The translations under genes were made by a program, and so were the position numbers. 9,760 nt of DNA from DAOVQB01 sp023128935 (GTDB lineage Bacteria > Eisenbacteria > RBG-16-71-46 > CAIMUX01 > WJJG01), in assembly GCA_030628905.1 (NCBI GenBank), contig DAOVQB010000171.1, positions 1 to 9,760 of the forward strand. The letters are read 5' to 3'. Under the pieces are notes generated by a model. It searched no databases, had not been told where the DNA came from, and saw only the letters and a program-made list of their open reading frames with translations. Position 1 is the stretch's first letter, and every line of letters begins with the position of its first letter. Shown here piece by piece: positions 1 to 5,381 of this stretch.

Positions 1-399
1 CGCTTCACCGCACCGAACGCATTCACCCATTTGCGAGTGATCGACCCGAGAACATCCTCAGTGGGCCATGAGCAGAATTGCTGGATGCACGCACTTTCGT
101 CAATCCCTTGAAGTACCAGCTAGTGGTCCAGCGAGGGAGAGAAAGGCGCCGATGCAGCAGGATTTCGGCCTAGCACCCCGAATGCGGATTGGGATAGGCT
201 GGTAGTGAATCTCCTTCCGAGCCCTGGACTCAGGCTTCATGTCATCCTGTCGGAAACCACAACGCGCGAATTCCCGCAGGAGTCGGACGGAGTATCGTTC
301 TTTCACCCGGACGAGTCCAGGCTTTTCTGGTTTGCGCCAGGAGTTGCGCCTCATGCGGGCGACAGATCGCCTTCTGTGACCCTGGCAAGAATGATCCGC
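1..399. other. Stretch with no supportable gene
   Basis: I see no recognisable gene here. It is downstream of the minus-strand secreted-protein gene that stops at 400. On the minus strand a frame is open from about 124 to the window edge (it would read LVLQGIDESACIQQ... in its first part), but it follows a stop, has no start signal and matches no family I recognise. On the plus strand frame 1 is open from base 1 to a TGA near 109, also unrecognised. Either could be the end of a gene or relic lying to the left. No convincing terminator with a T-run is seen behind the gene. Confidence 0.5.
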
Positions 400-1008
400 C
401 TATTGGAAATCCGCCTTGATACTTCCCCAACTGTGCGCGGTAGTTGGGGTAGCACCCTGAATCAGGCTCACGACGGCTTCAGCGATGCAGCGAGCATGCG
501 GCACTGCCTGCTCGCCGCCGGATATAACGACAATCGAAGCGAAGAAGCACTCCTCCCAGAATTGGAAGGTCACTACCCCAAAGGCGACTCGCACGCGCGC
601 TTCCCCCGATCCACCCCAATCGCCAATTGGGTCACCCAAGCCGCTTTCAGGGTCGTTGTAAAGATCCTCGGCGTTCTCCGCCGTGCCCTGATTGAAAACG
701 CTAAGCGTCATTTCTGTAGGATTGCCCGCGACTTCCCCAGCGTAGTTCTGGAATGCCGCGGCGACGAAACCGTACTGCTCGAAGAGGCCTGCCGCGCCGT
801 TGATGATCTCCATCAGTTGCTCGAGCGTGTATGCCGCCATCGCCTCGCCGCTACGGACCCACCCAGGGCAGACCTCGTCATCCGGCAGGACCGTCAGCGG
901 GTCAATCTGCTCGCAGTTCGCCAGCGCCGATGACCCCGGATGCCCGATGATGGGAAGAACTGACAGAGTTAGGATCCAAACCGCGATCCATCCGATGCTC
1001 TTCTTCAT
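400..1008 (-). CDS. Secreted DUF6599-like protein
   Basis: A 202-residue exported protein of unknown function. Residues 1-30 form a signal peptide: a basic start (MKKS), a hydrophobic core (IAVWILTLSVLPII) and an ALA cleavage site before Asn31-Cys32. There is no proper lipobox, so a soluble periplasmic or secreted form is likelier than a lipoprotein. The mature part opens with LPDDEVCPGW, followed by LMEIINGAAGLFEQYGF (residues 65-81), the 'L..iINGaA.ly..yGF' pattern I associate with DUF6599; then an aromatic FWEECFF stretch (150-156) and a C-terminal helix. No catalytic motif is visible. The ATG at 1006-1008 is supported by GGAG six bases upstream, inside a tandem purine-rich repeat. The antisense frames across this gene lack start signals and family features and are shadows. 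The family assignment is from memory of the motif and is moderate; that the gene is real and exported is well supported. Confidence 0.75.
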   Translation of the reverse strand: MKKSIGWIAVWILTLSVLPIIGHPGSSALANCEQIDPLTVLPDDEVCPGWVRSGEAMAAYTLEQLMEIINGAAGLFEQYGFVAAAFQNYAGEVAGNPTEMTLSVFNQGTAENAEDLYNDPESGLGDPIGDWGGSGEARVRVAFGVVTFQFWEECFFASIVVISGGEQAVPHARCIAEAVVSLIQGATPTTAHSWGSIKADFQ

Positions 1009-1073
1009 TCTTCTCTCCTCTTCTCTCCTCTTCTCTCCTCTTCTCTCCTCTCCTCTCCTTTTCTCTTCTCTTT
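1009..1073 (-). promoter_or_regulatory. Tandemly repeated Shine-Dalgarno tract
   Basis: On the minus strand the leader of the secreted-protein gene is pure purine: bases 1009-1073 are all pyrimidine on the plus strand. Bases 1011-1050 are four perfect copies of a 10-bp unit, read on the mRNA as GAGGAGAGAA, followed further upstream by two degenerate copies (1051-1070). Each unit contains GGAG, so the ribosome sees up to five candidate Shine-Dalgarno sites, the nearest at normal distance (six bases) from the ATG at 1008. The tract will be unstructured in mRNA and is prone to copy-number slippage. Confidence 0.8.
1011..1070. repeat. 10-bp tandem repeat, 4 perfect + 2 degenerate copies
   Basis: Unit TTCTCTCCTC (plus strand) at 1011-1020, 1021-1030, 1031-1040 and 1041-1050 without mismatch, then TCCTCTCCTT and TTCTCTTCTC. 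It is a homopyrimidine/homopurine block, the kind of sequence that can form triplex (H-) DNA. It overlaps the ribosome-binding region of the gene at 400-1008. Confidence 0.9.
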
Positions 1074-1292
1074 GGATCAGTCCGTAGACTTGCCGACCTC
1101 CATTGAGGTCGACATTGCCACGCCATGCCTATCCAATTTTACACTTTTAAGGGATCCACCGGCTACCCCTCCAAAGCTTCTGGAAATGAAGGCGCGCCAT
1201 TGCCGTCGCAACGAAAGCGCGAGCGGTCTGGCCATGCCTACAAGTAACAGCCGCACCTATGCTTGCCTGCGATCAGCCCGCATCCTTGGCCT
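1074..1292. other. Intergenic stretch, no gene seen
   Basis: Between the homopurine leader tract and the stop codon of the relic at 1293. Apart from the small inverted repeat at 1094-1111 I find no coding signal; the short open frames have no Shine-Dalgarno and no family resemblance. It should hold the promoter of the minus-strand gene, but no clear -35/-10 pair stands out. Confidence 0.5.
1094..1111. repeat. Perfect 7-bp inverted repeat in leader
   Basis: CGACCTC, four-base spacer CATT, GAGGTCG. It lies about 85 bases upstream of the minus-strand start at 1008, where a promoter-proximal operator or a leader hairpin could sit. No flanking T-run, so it is not an obvious terminator. No strong sigma-70 boxes are seen beside it; function unknown. 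Confidence 0.35.
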
Positions 1293-1418
1293 TCATTTCA
1301 GGACAATTATCCTTCCCATCTTGCTGGAGTTACTGGTCCTAATCTCGCAGAAGTAGACTCCGCTCAACATCACCCGTCCCCGCTCATTGCAGCCGTTCCA
1401 TACGGCGGTCACCCGTTT
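1293..1418 (-). pseudogene. Relic of FlgD-Ig-like C-terminal domain
   Basis: Reading the minus strand from 1418 down to the TGA at 1293-1295 gives the ending of a secreted protein with a FlgD-Ig-like C-terminal domain: VWNGCNERGR, then LSGVYFCEIRT, then GRIIVLK and stop. The last 36 residues align without gaps to the last 36 residues of the C25 peptidase at 5382-9080 (VWEGDDETGR, ASGLYYYRLST, RSMVLLR), 11 identical and many conservative, including the W.G, GR, SG.Y and terminal VL(L)K/R positions. A TAA at 1419-1421 closes the frame upstream, and the preceding beta-strands of the domain (the 'GR.VR.L' segment) are not found in any frame, so only the tail of a once larger gene remains. Too short to appear as a gene; no start signal. 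Confidence 0.7.
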
Positions 1419-1666
1419 TTACACCGGACGCACGCGGACGACACCAGCGGTGCACCCTGAAGAGCATTGTCTCTGCTCACTCGTGGACTGCGCGGGCGCT
1501 TGAACCGTCCTTTCGTTCTGCCGCTACATGTCCTTGTTGGGGATCAGGCCCCCGGCGTGTACGATGGCGGCAGGCTTGGCCCCAATGGCTTGCCTCTCCA
1601 ACAGACCCGAGGTTTCACCTATCGTGCATAGAAGGTTTCACCTGTCATGCACAGCATGCGAGGGCA
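1419..1666. other. Intergenic stretch before methyltransferase
   Basis: No gene is supportable. It includes the upstream edge of the FlgD-Ig relic and the 23-bp tandem repeat. I looked for the missing upstream strands of the relic on the minus strand and did not find them. No clear sigma-70 promoter is visible for the gene starting at 1667. Confidence 0.45.
1610..1655. repeat. Tandem 23-bp imperfect repeat
   Basis: Two adjacent copies, 1610-1632 and 1633-1655, both beginning AGGTTTCACCT; 19 of 23 positions agree. The second copy ends 11 bases before the methyltransferase start codon, so the pair lies where transcription or translation of that gene would be controlled. It may be a protein-binding site pair or simply a duplication scar. 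Confidence 0.6.
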
Positions 1667-2557
1667 ATGAGTATCGCCATACGCGAAATGTTCGCCAGCA
1701 TATCCGGGCGCTACGACGTAGCCAACGCTGTGCTGTCCTTTGGTGCGCATCGTAGCTGGCGCAGGCGCGTGGCCGAAGAAGCGGTTCTGCCCGCCCATGC
1801 AGGTGTGCTGGATTGCGCGACAGGCACCGGGGATCTAGCGCTGGAGTTCGCGCGGAACCTTGGCTCAAGGGCGAAGATCGTGGGCGTGGACTTCACCCCG
1901 GAGATGCTTCGGCTTGCGGAAGAAAAAGCCGCGCGCCGGCTGGCTGCTGTGGAGTTCGTTCAGGCCGATGTGACGGATCTGCCATTTGCCAACAGCATGT
2001 TCGATGCGGCTAGCACTGCCTTCGGCATTCGCAATGTTGACAATCCGATACAGGGGCTTCGTGAGATGGCTCGCGTCGTTCGTCCCGGAGGGAAGGTGCT
2101 GGTGCTCGAGTTCGGTCGATGTGGCGGCGGGCTGCTTGGGCTGCTGTATGCATTCTACACCGCCTACCTAATCCCAGTTATTGGCGGCTTGTTGACTGGC
2201 CATCGCTCTGCCTACCGCTACCTGAACAGATCCAGTAGGAGCTTCCCATCAGGTGACGCTTTCCTGAAGCTCATGCAGGAGACCGGCATGTTCTCCCGGG
2301 TTGAGAGGGTTCCCCTGGCCTTGGATGTCGTCTATCTCTACTCAGGAACAGTTTCCCAGCACGAGACGCCAAGTCACCGCGGCGAGCACCAATCTTCGCG
2401 CCGCAAGGACCGCGGTATATGCGCCCGGCAGCCACCCAACGCCCGGCTCACCAGCCCACCGGTGCCTCGCAGACTGGCCCCAAGGTTGCATCTGGGGCTC
2501 AAGGCGTGGTCAGCGCCTGAATCCCCGACACAATCCCAAAGAGCCCTTGTGTTATGA
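1667..2557 (+). CDS. ubiE: UbiE/MenG quinone C-methyltransferase, with extra tail
   Basis: S-adenosylmethionine-dependent C-methyltransferase that methylates the demethylmenaquinone (or the ubiquinone precursor) ring, a late step of quinone synthesis; cytoplasmic, membrane-associated. The core is complete: YDVANAVLSFG (16-26), the SAM-binding motif I VLDCATGTGDLAL (47-59), acidic VDFTPEM (74-80), ADVTDLPF (100-107), AFGIRNV (118-124), RVVRPGGKVLVLEF (136-149) and AYRYLNRSSRSFPSG (182-196). The core finishes at VVYLYSGTV (221-229), where family members normally stop within a few residues. Here the frame continues for about 67 residues rich in Arg, Pro and Ser with no domain I recognise, giving 296 residues against the usual 230-250. 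This suggests loss of the original stop or a rearrangement beyond it. Start ATG 1667 follows GAGGG closely; no alternative in-frame start fits the N-terminus better. Quinone type cannot be told from sequence, so menG is an equally valid name. Confidence 0.85.
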   Translation: MSIAIREMFASISGRYDVANAVLSFGAHRSWRRRVAEEAVLPAHAGVLDCATGTGDLALEFARNLGSRAKIVGVDFTPEMLRLAEEKAARRLAAVEFVQADVTDLPFANSMFDAASTAFGIRNVDNPIQGLREMARVVRPGGKVLVLEFGRCGGGLLGLLYAFYTAYLIPVIGGLLTGHRSAYRYLNRSSRSFPSGDAFLKLMQETGMFSRVERVPLALDVVYLYSGTVSQHETPSHRGEHQSSRRKDRGICARQPPNARLTSPPVPRRLAPRLHLGLKAWSAPESPTQSQRALVL

Positions 2558-2598
2558 GTGGCAGACCACAACAATACCCCCAGAATATTGAGCGACAA

Positions 2599-3140
2599 AT
2601 GACCCCTACCACCTGAACTCGTACTCCAATTGCGCGGGAGGTTGGGTCTTCTCGTCCGCGCCGTATAAGGAGGCACTGTGGCATGAGGTCAAGTTGCACC
2701 GGTTCCGGAAGTAGGCCCACGCGGAACGGGAACTCTTGGCCCGGGCGGAAGCTGGAACCAAGGTTCTAGGGGAATCGATCCGAGCTTACTTCCGCTTCCT
2801 CCAGGAGAACCCCGAGAAGGTGCGTTTGATGGGCTGGGCGCACCTGGAGAGAGACACCGAGTGTATGGGTGAGGTGGGCTTGCTTATCCAGCATGGTGTC
2901 GAGAGGCTGCGCCAGGCTCAGGAGCAGGGGATGCTGCGGGCTGATGTCGACCCGCGCCATATCATCATTTCATTCGTGGGACTGGCCACCCATTGGTTCA
3001 CAACGAAGCACGAATTCTGCCAGCCGACAACGGAGGATCCCAAGTGCATGCAGGCTGACGCGAACTACCTCGATGATATGCTAAGGATCTTCCTCGACGG
3101 CGTGCTTCCCAGGAAGGGAGAGCCTCCCCGTGGGAAATGA
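2599..3140 (+). pseudogene. TetR-family regulator, broken in the DNA-binding half
   Basis: TetR repressors normally have an N-terminal helix-turn-helix and a C-terminal ligand-binding helical domain. Here the C-terminal domain is intact in one frame: after a stop at 2712-2714 comes AHAERELLARAEAGTKVLG, then SIRAYFRFLQENPEKVRLM and on to FLDGVLPRKG, ending in TGA 3138-3140. Just before the stop the same frame reads PYKEALWHEV, the family's 'sKEaLf.av' segment. The helix-turn-helix remnant IAREVG is in another frame (about 2629-2646), behind ATG 2599 and an early TGA at 2614-2616. So the first half carries a frameshift, two stops and probably a deletion, since the usual first helix is absent. 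An alternative TTG at 2736 would give a 134-residue regulator without DNA-binding domain, but has no good Shine-Dalgarno. The stop overlaps the next ATG (ATGA). It probably once controlled the efflux genes behind it. Confidence 0.75.
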
Positions 3141-3987
3141 TTGTCGTTGGCCCAAAGGCCCCGGGTGCCGCACGGGCAGGCTCAAGGAAGATCCCGGGCG
3201 CAGTGGATGTGCGCCACGACCTTGGACTGGGCGCGCCCACAGTGCGTTTCAAGGTCGATGACGCCGCCGCTGGAAGGCATGGGCTCTCGCGCAGTGATCT
3301 AGCACTGGCTCTGCTCAGACAGACTCGCGGTCTGGAGATCGGACAGTTCCGCGCCGGGGATGATCCTGTACCAATCTATCTGCGTTCGGCTGCCGGGGAG
3401 GCCGAAGGCTCGGGCGAGACCAACACCGCAATGATGGTGGCCCTTCCCTGGGGCATCCTGCTGCTATTGGGTATCCTGCTGGGTGAGTTCAACTCCTTCA
3501 GGCGCGTTGGGATCATCCTGGTGACAGTGCCGTTGGCGGCGGCAGGCGTGGTACCTGGCCTGATCATCGCCGGCCAGCCCTTCGGCTTCATGTCTCTGCT
3601 GGGCGTGATCGCCTTGGTCGGTATTGTAGTCAACAATGCCATTGTCCTGCTTGATCGCATTGAGAGGCGCCGCCGCGAGGGGGCCTCCATCGCCGATGCC
3701 GTTTCCGACGGCGTCCGGCGACGCATTCGGCCCATCCTGCTGACCACGATCACAACCGTAGCCGGACTGCTGCCCCTGGCCTTGTCGGGAACTACGCTCT
3801 GGCCTCCCCTGGCCTTGTCGGGAACTACGCTCTGGCCTCCCCTGGCCTGGGCGATGATTTCGGGCTTGCTGGCATCAACCATGCTTGCACTATGGTCATG
3901 CGGGCTATGTATAACCTGTTGCTAACACCGCGCGGCCAGTCGCTCGCACCACTGAGCCAAGCGCATGATCCGGGAGAGGCCCAATGA
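3137..3987 (+). pseudogene. RND efflux pump, C-terminal remnant with deletion and frameshift
   Basis: Inner-membrane RND (AcrB/HAE1-type) drug-proton antiporters are about 1000-1050 residues; only parts of the C-terminal half remain, in an open frame of 262 residues from ATG 3137. Residues 1-83 resemble a porter subdomain (KIPGAVDVRHDLG, HGLSRSDLALAL, GLEIGQFRAGDDPVPIYLR). At residue 84 it jumps to GEAEGSGETN, which in the family lies roughly 90 residues later, so an internal deletion joins them. Then follow membrane segments with FNSFRRVGIILVTVPLA, FGFMSLLGVIALVGIVVNNA and RPILLTTITTVAGLLPLAL, all typical of the RND transmembrane core. A 33-bp tandem duplication repeats LALSGTTLWPP. Near 3893 one base is missing: the current frame ends at 3925, but another frame from 3895 reads VMRAMYNLLLTPRGQSLAPL and stops at 3985-3987, overlapping the next ATG. 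The first two thirds of the pump and the membrane fusion gene are gone. Confidence 0.85.
3773..3848 (+). repeat. 33-bp tandem duplication in pump remnant
   Basis: Identical units at 3773-3805 and 3806-3838, followed by a 10-base partial third copy. In frame it duplicates LALSGTTLWPP between the last transmembrane segments of the RND remnant. Intact family members have this segment once, so it is a recent in-frame duplication. Confidence 0.9.
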
Positions 3988-5069
3988 CAATAACCAGAAT
4001 CCGCAGGCTGGCGCCTGCCGCGAGTCGTGAGCTGCGAGATTCCGCAAGGCGCACAATGGAGCCTACCGCGAGTCATGAGCTGCGAGATTCCGCAAGGCGC
4101 ACAATGGAGCCTGCCGCGAGTCATGAGCTGCGAGATTCCGCAAGGCGCAAATTGGCTCCTGCGACAGTTCGATGCAGGGCGTCTGACGCAGCGTCTGCCG
4201 TGAAGCCTGTCGTCAAGTGCACACTGATCTTCATTGCTCTGCTCGGGCTGTGGGGTGCGCGTTCCCCAGTATCGGCACTGGAGCGCGTTGTGCACGAGTC
4301 CTCAGTTGCGCCACTGCTGAATGGCGGGCCACATTCCTTCCGACCCTGGCAGGCATCTTCGAAGTGGCCAGAAGGGACAGGGATCTGTATACGAGGACGC
4401 CAATGGGGGATTTCCCTTACGGCCAAGATGTATCGCGCACCGCGCGCGAGAGGAGATGGCGGCGGAGGCGGGAGAGATCTTCCTTGATGTGTTGGTGATC
4501 GACGCGCGCCTATTGGCCACTGAGGCTTACATACAGAGTCTCACGACGCGCCTCGAGGAGATCGAAGCCATGTGCGATGCTGGGCGCGTCTTGGCGGCCG
4601 ATACGCTCAAGGTTCGGCTCGCACTGGATGCCGCACGGCAGGGGCGGCTGAGTCTCCGCGAGGCACGCTGACGCTTTCCTGGAATCCATTCGCCTCCGGC
4701 AGCCGCCTGGCCCGGGCAGAGGCGCAAGCCGCGGAGATGAAGGCGCTGGAGCATAATCTGGAAGAGCTGCGGCGCAGCCTGCGTCTGGAGATCTATGCGG
4801 TTCTGGGCGCACTGGAAACGGCACGTGGTGCCTTGGCTGTCGGTGAACTGGCTGTCGAGCAGTCTACTGAGGCCTTACGCGTGGAACGAGAGCGCTACCA
4901 GGCGGGCCGGGCCACAGCGAACGATCTGCTGGTTGCCGAAGCGTTACTGCGGGACAAGTGGACCGAGAGGGATGTGGCCAGGCTTGAGGTCCAGCGGTCC
5001 TGGCTGCGGTTACGCAAGGCGCAGGGTGTGCTCTGCTCGCGGATCTCTTGCGTGCATAACAGGAAGTGA
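3984..5069 (+). pseudogene. TolC-type outer-membrane efflux protein, multiply frameshifted
   Basis: Outer-membrane channel partner of the RND pump. Recognisable pieces lie in successive frames. Frame A from ATG 3984 (overlapping the pump's TGA) carries three 16-residue repeats and then a signal-peptide-like segment, CTLIFIALLGLW...SALE (about 4218-4280). Frame B reads FLPTLAGIFEVARRDRDLYT and PMGDFPYGQDVSR (about 4334-4438). Frame C reads AREEMAAEAGEIFLDVL and SLTTRLEEIEAMCDAGRV, LKVRLALDAARQ (4444-4668), ending at TGA 4669-4671. Frame A resumes with LTLSWNPFASGSRLARAEAQ at 4668 and runs to the TGA at 5067-5069 with the typical coiled-coil and ending, ERYQAGRATANDLLVAEALL and LRKAQGV. The parts are in the right order but at least three frame changes and some missing sequence (for example the beta-strand after GQDVS) prevent a normal product. 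The C-terminal piece alone lacks a signal peptide. Confidence 0.8.
4017..4160 (+). repeat. 48-bp tandem repeat, three copies
   Basis: Copies at 4017-4064, 4065-4112 and 4113-4160; the first two differ at a few positions, and the third diverges only in its last bases. In frame A each encodes a 16-residue charged unit like AASHELRDSARRTMEP. They lie between the start codon at 3984 and the signal-peptide-like segment of the TolC relic, so they push the hydrophobic segment to residues 79-98, far from the N-terminus. No spacers, so this is not a CRISPR array. Confidence 0.95.
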
Positions 5070-5115
5070 CCGATTCTCCTCGATCGTGTCAATCTGCCCA
5101 TCTTCCACTGGCTTC

Positions 5116-5145
5116 TGGACTTCGATCCCTGGCAAGTGTTATCAT
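5116..5145 (+). promoter_or_regulatory. Weak sigma-70 promoter candidate
   Basis: TGGACT (4 of 6 to TTGACA) at 5116-5121, 18-base spacer, TATCAT (5 of 6 to TATAAT) at 5140-5145. It would give a leader of about 230 bases before the peptidase start. Chance occurrence is quite possible, and the housekeeping consensus of this organism is unknown. Confidence 0.3.
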
Positions 5146-5283
5146 TCATAGTGGTCGAGGCAGCTACAGGGTGATTGTCGCACCTGTGGATGTGTGCGTC
5201 CCTCCTTGTCAATTCTCGCGCGTAGCTCTCGTTGGTTTCCGAGTGGCCGTCCGCGACCGGACCGAGGTAGCGATCCGCAACCG

Positions 5284-5328
5284 CCAGCAGTGCGGGGGCG
5301 CGTTTTTGTGCGCGCCGGGCACTGCTGG
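5284..5328 (+). promoter_or_regulatory. Stem-loop in the peptidase leader
   Basis: Outer arms CCAGCAGTGC (5284-5293) and GCACTGCTGG (5319-5328) pair over 10 bp; after a small GGG/GG internal loop, GGCGCG (5297-5302) pairs with CGCGCC (5311-5316) around the loop TTTTTGTG. No T-run follows, so an intrinsic terminator is unlikely. It sits 53 bases upstream of the ATG at 5382 and could stabilise or regulate the mRNA. Confidence 0.55.
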
Positions 5329-5365
5329 GTCGGCAATAGCAATGGGCCGGGAAATGGCCTACTTG

Positions 5366-5372
5366 AAGGAGG
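5366..5372 (+). promoter_or_regulatory. Shine-Dalgarno deciding the peptidase start
   Basis: AAGGAGG, perfect anti-16S match, nine bases before ATG 5382. A TTG at 5373 is in frame but directly abuts the site, so it cannot be the start; the next in-frame ATG at 5415 has only a poor upstream site. Confidence 0.8.
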
Positions 5373-5381
5373 TTGTTCATC

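Larger units (their letters stand above)
5070..5381 (+). other. Leader and intergenic region of the C25 peptidase gene
   Basis: No gene is supportable in this stretch; short frames across it lack start signals. It contains a weak promoter candidate (5116-5145), a strong stem-loop (5284-5328) and the peptidase's Shine-Dalgarno AAGGAGG (5366-5372). The leader could be more than 200 bases long if the weak promoter is the real one. Confidence 0.5.

Noticed and set aside
425..449. 8-bp perfect inverted repeat (CCCCAACT / AGTTGGGG) near the 3' end of the minus-strand gene
   Set aside because: It lies inside the coding region before the stop at 400 and has no T-run behind it, so I do not call it a terminator.
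205..933. Long plus-strand open frame of 242 codons antisense to the secreted-protein gene
   Set aside because: No Shine-Dalgarno, no family features and a composition typical of antisense shadows; the minus-strand frame has a signal peptide, a motif and a strong ribosome-binding site.
2528..2552. 6-bp inverted repeat ACACAA / TTGTGT before the TetR relic as operator
   Set aside because: Arms are short with a 13-base gap and there is no promoter next to it; chance is likely.
4017..4160. Possible CRISPR array
   Set aside because: The units are directly adjacent without spacers and are in frame with a coding start, so this is a plain tandem repeat.
3825..4295. Minus-strand open frame of 156 codons with internal repeats
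   Set aside because: The repeats are just the 48-bp units read backwards; there is no start signal, and the plus-strand frames carry the operon's family motifs.
5373..5375. TTG start codon for the C25 peptidase
   Set aside because: It directly abuts the AAGGAGG, leaving no spacing; ATG 5382 is nine bases away and fits.
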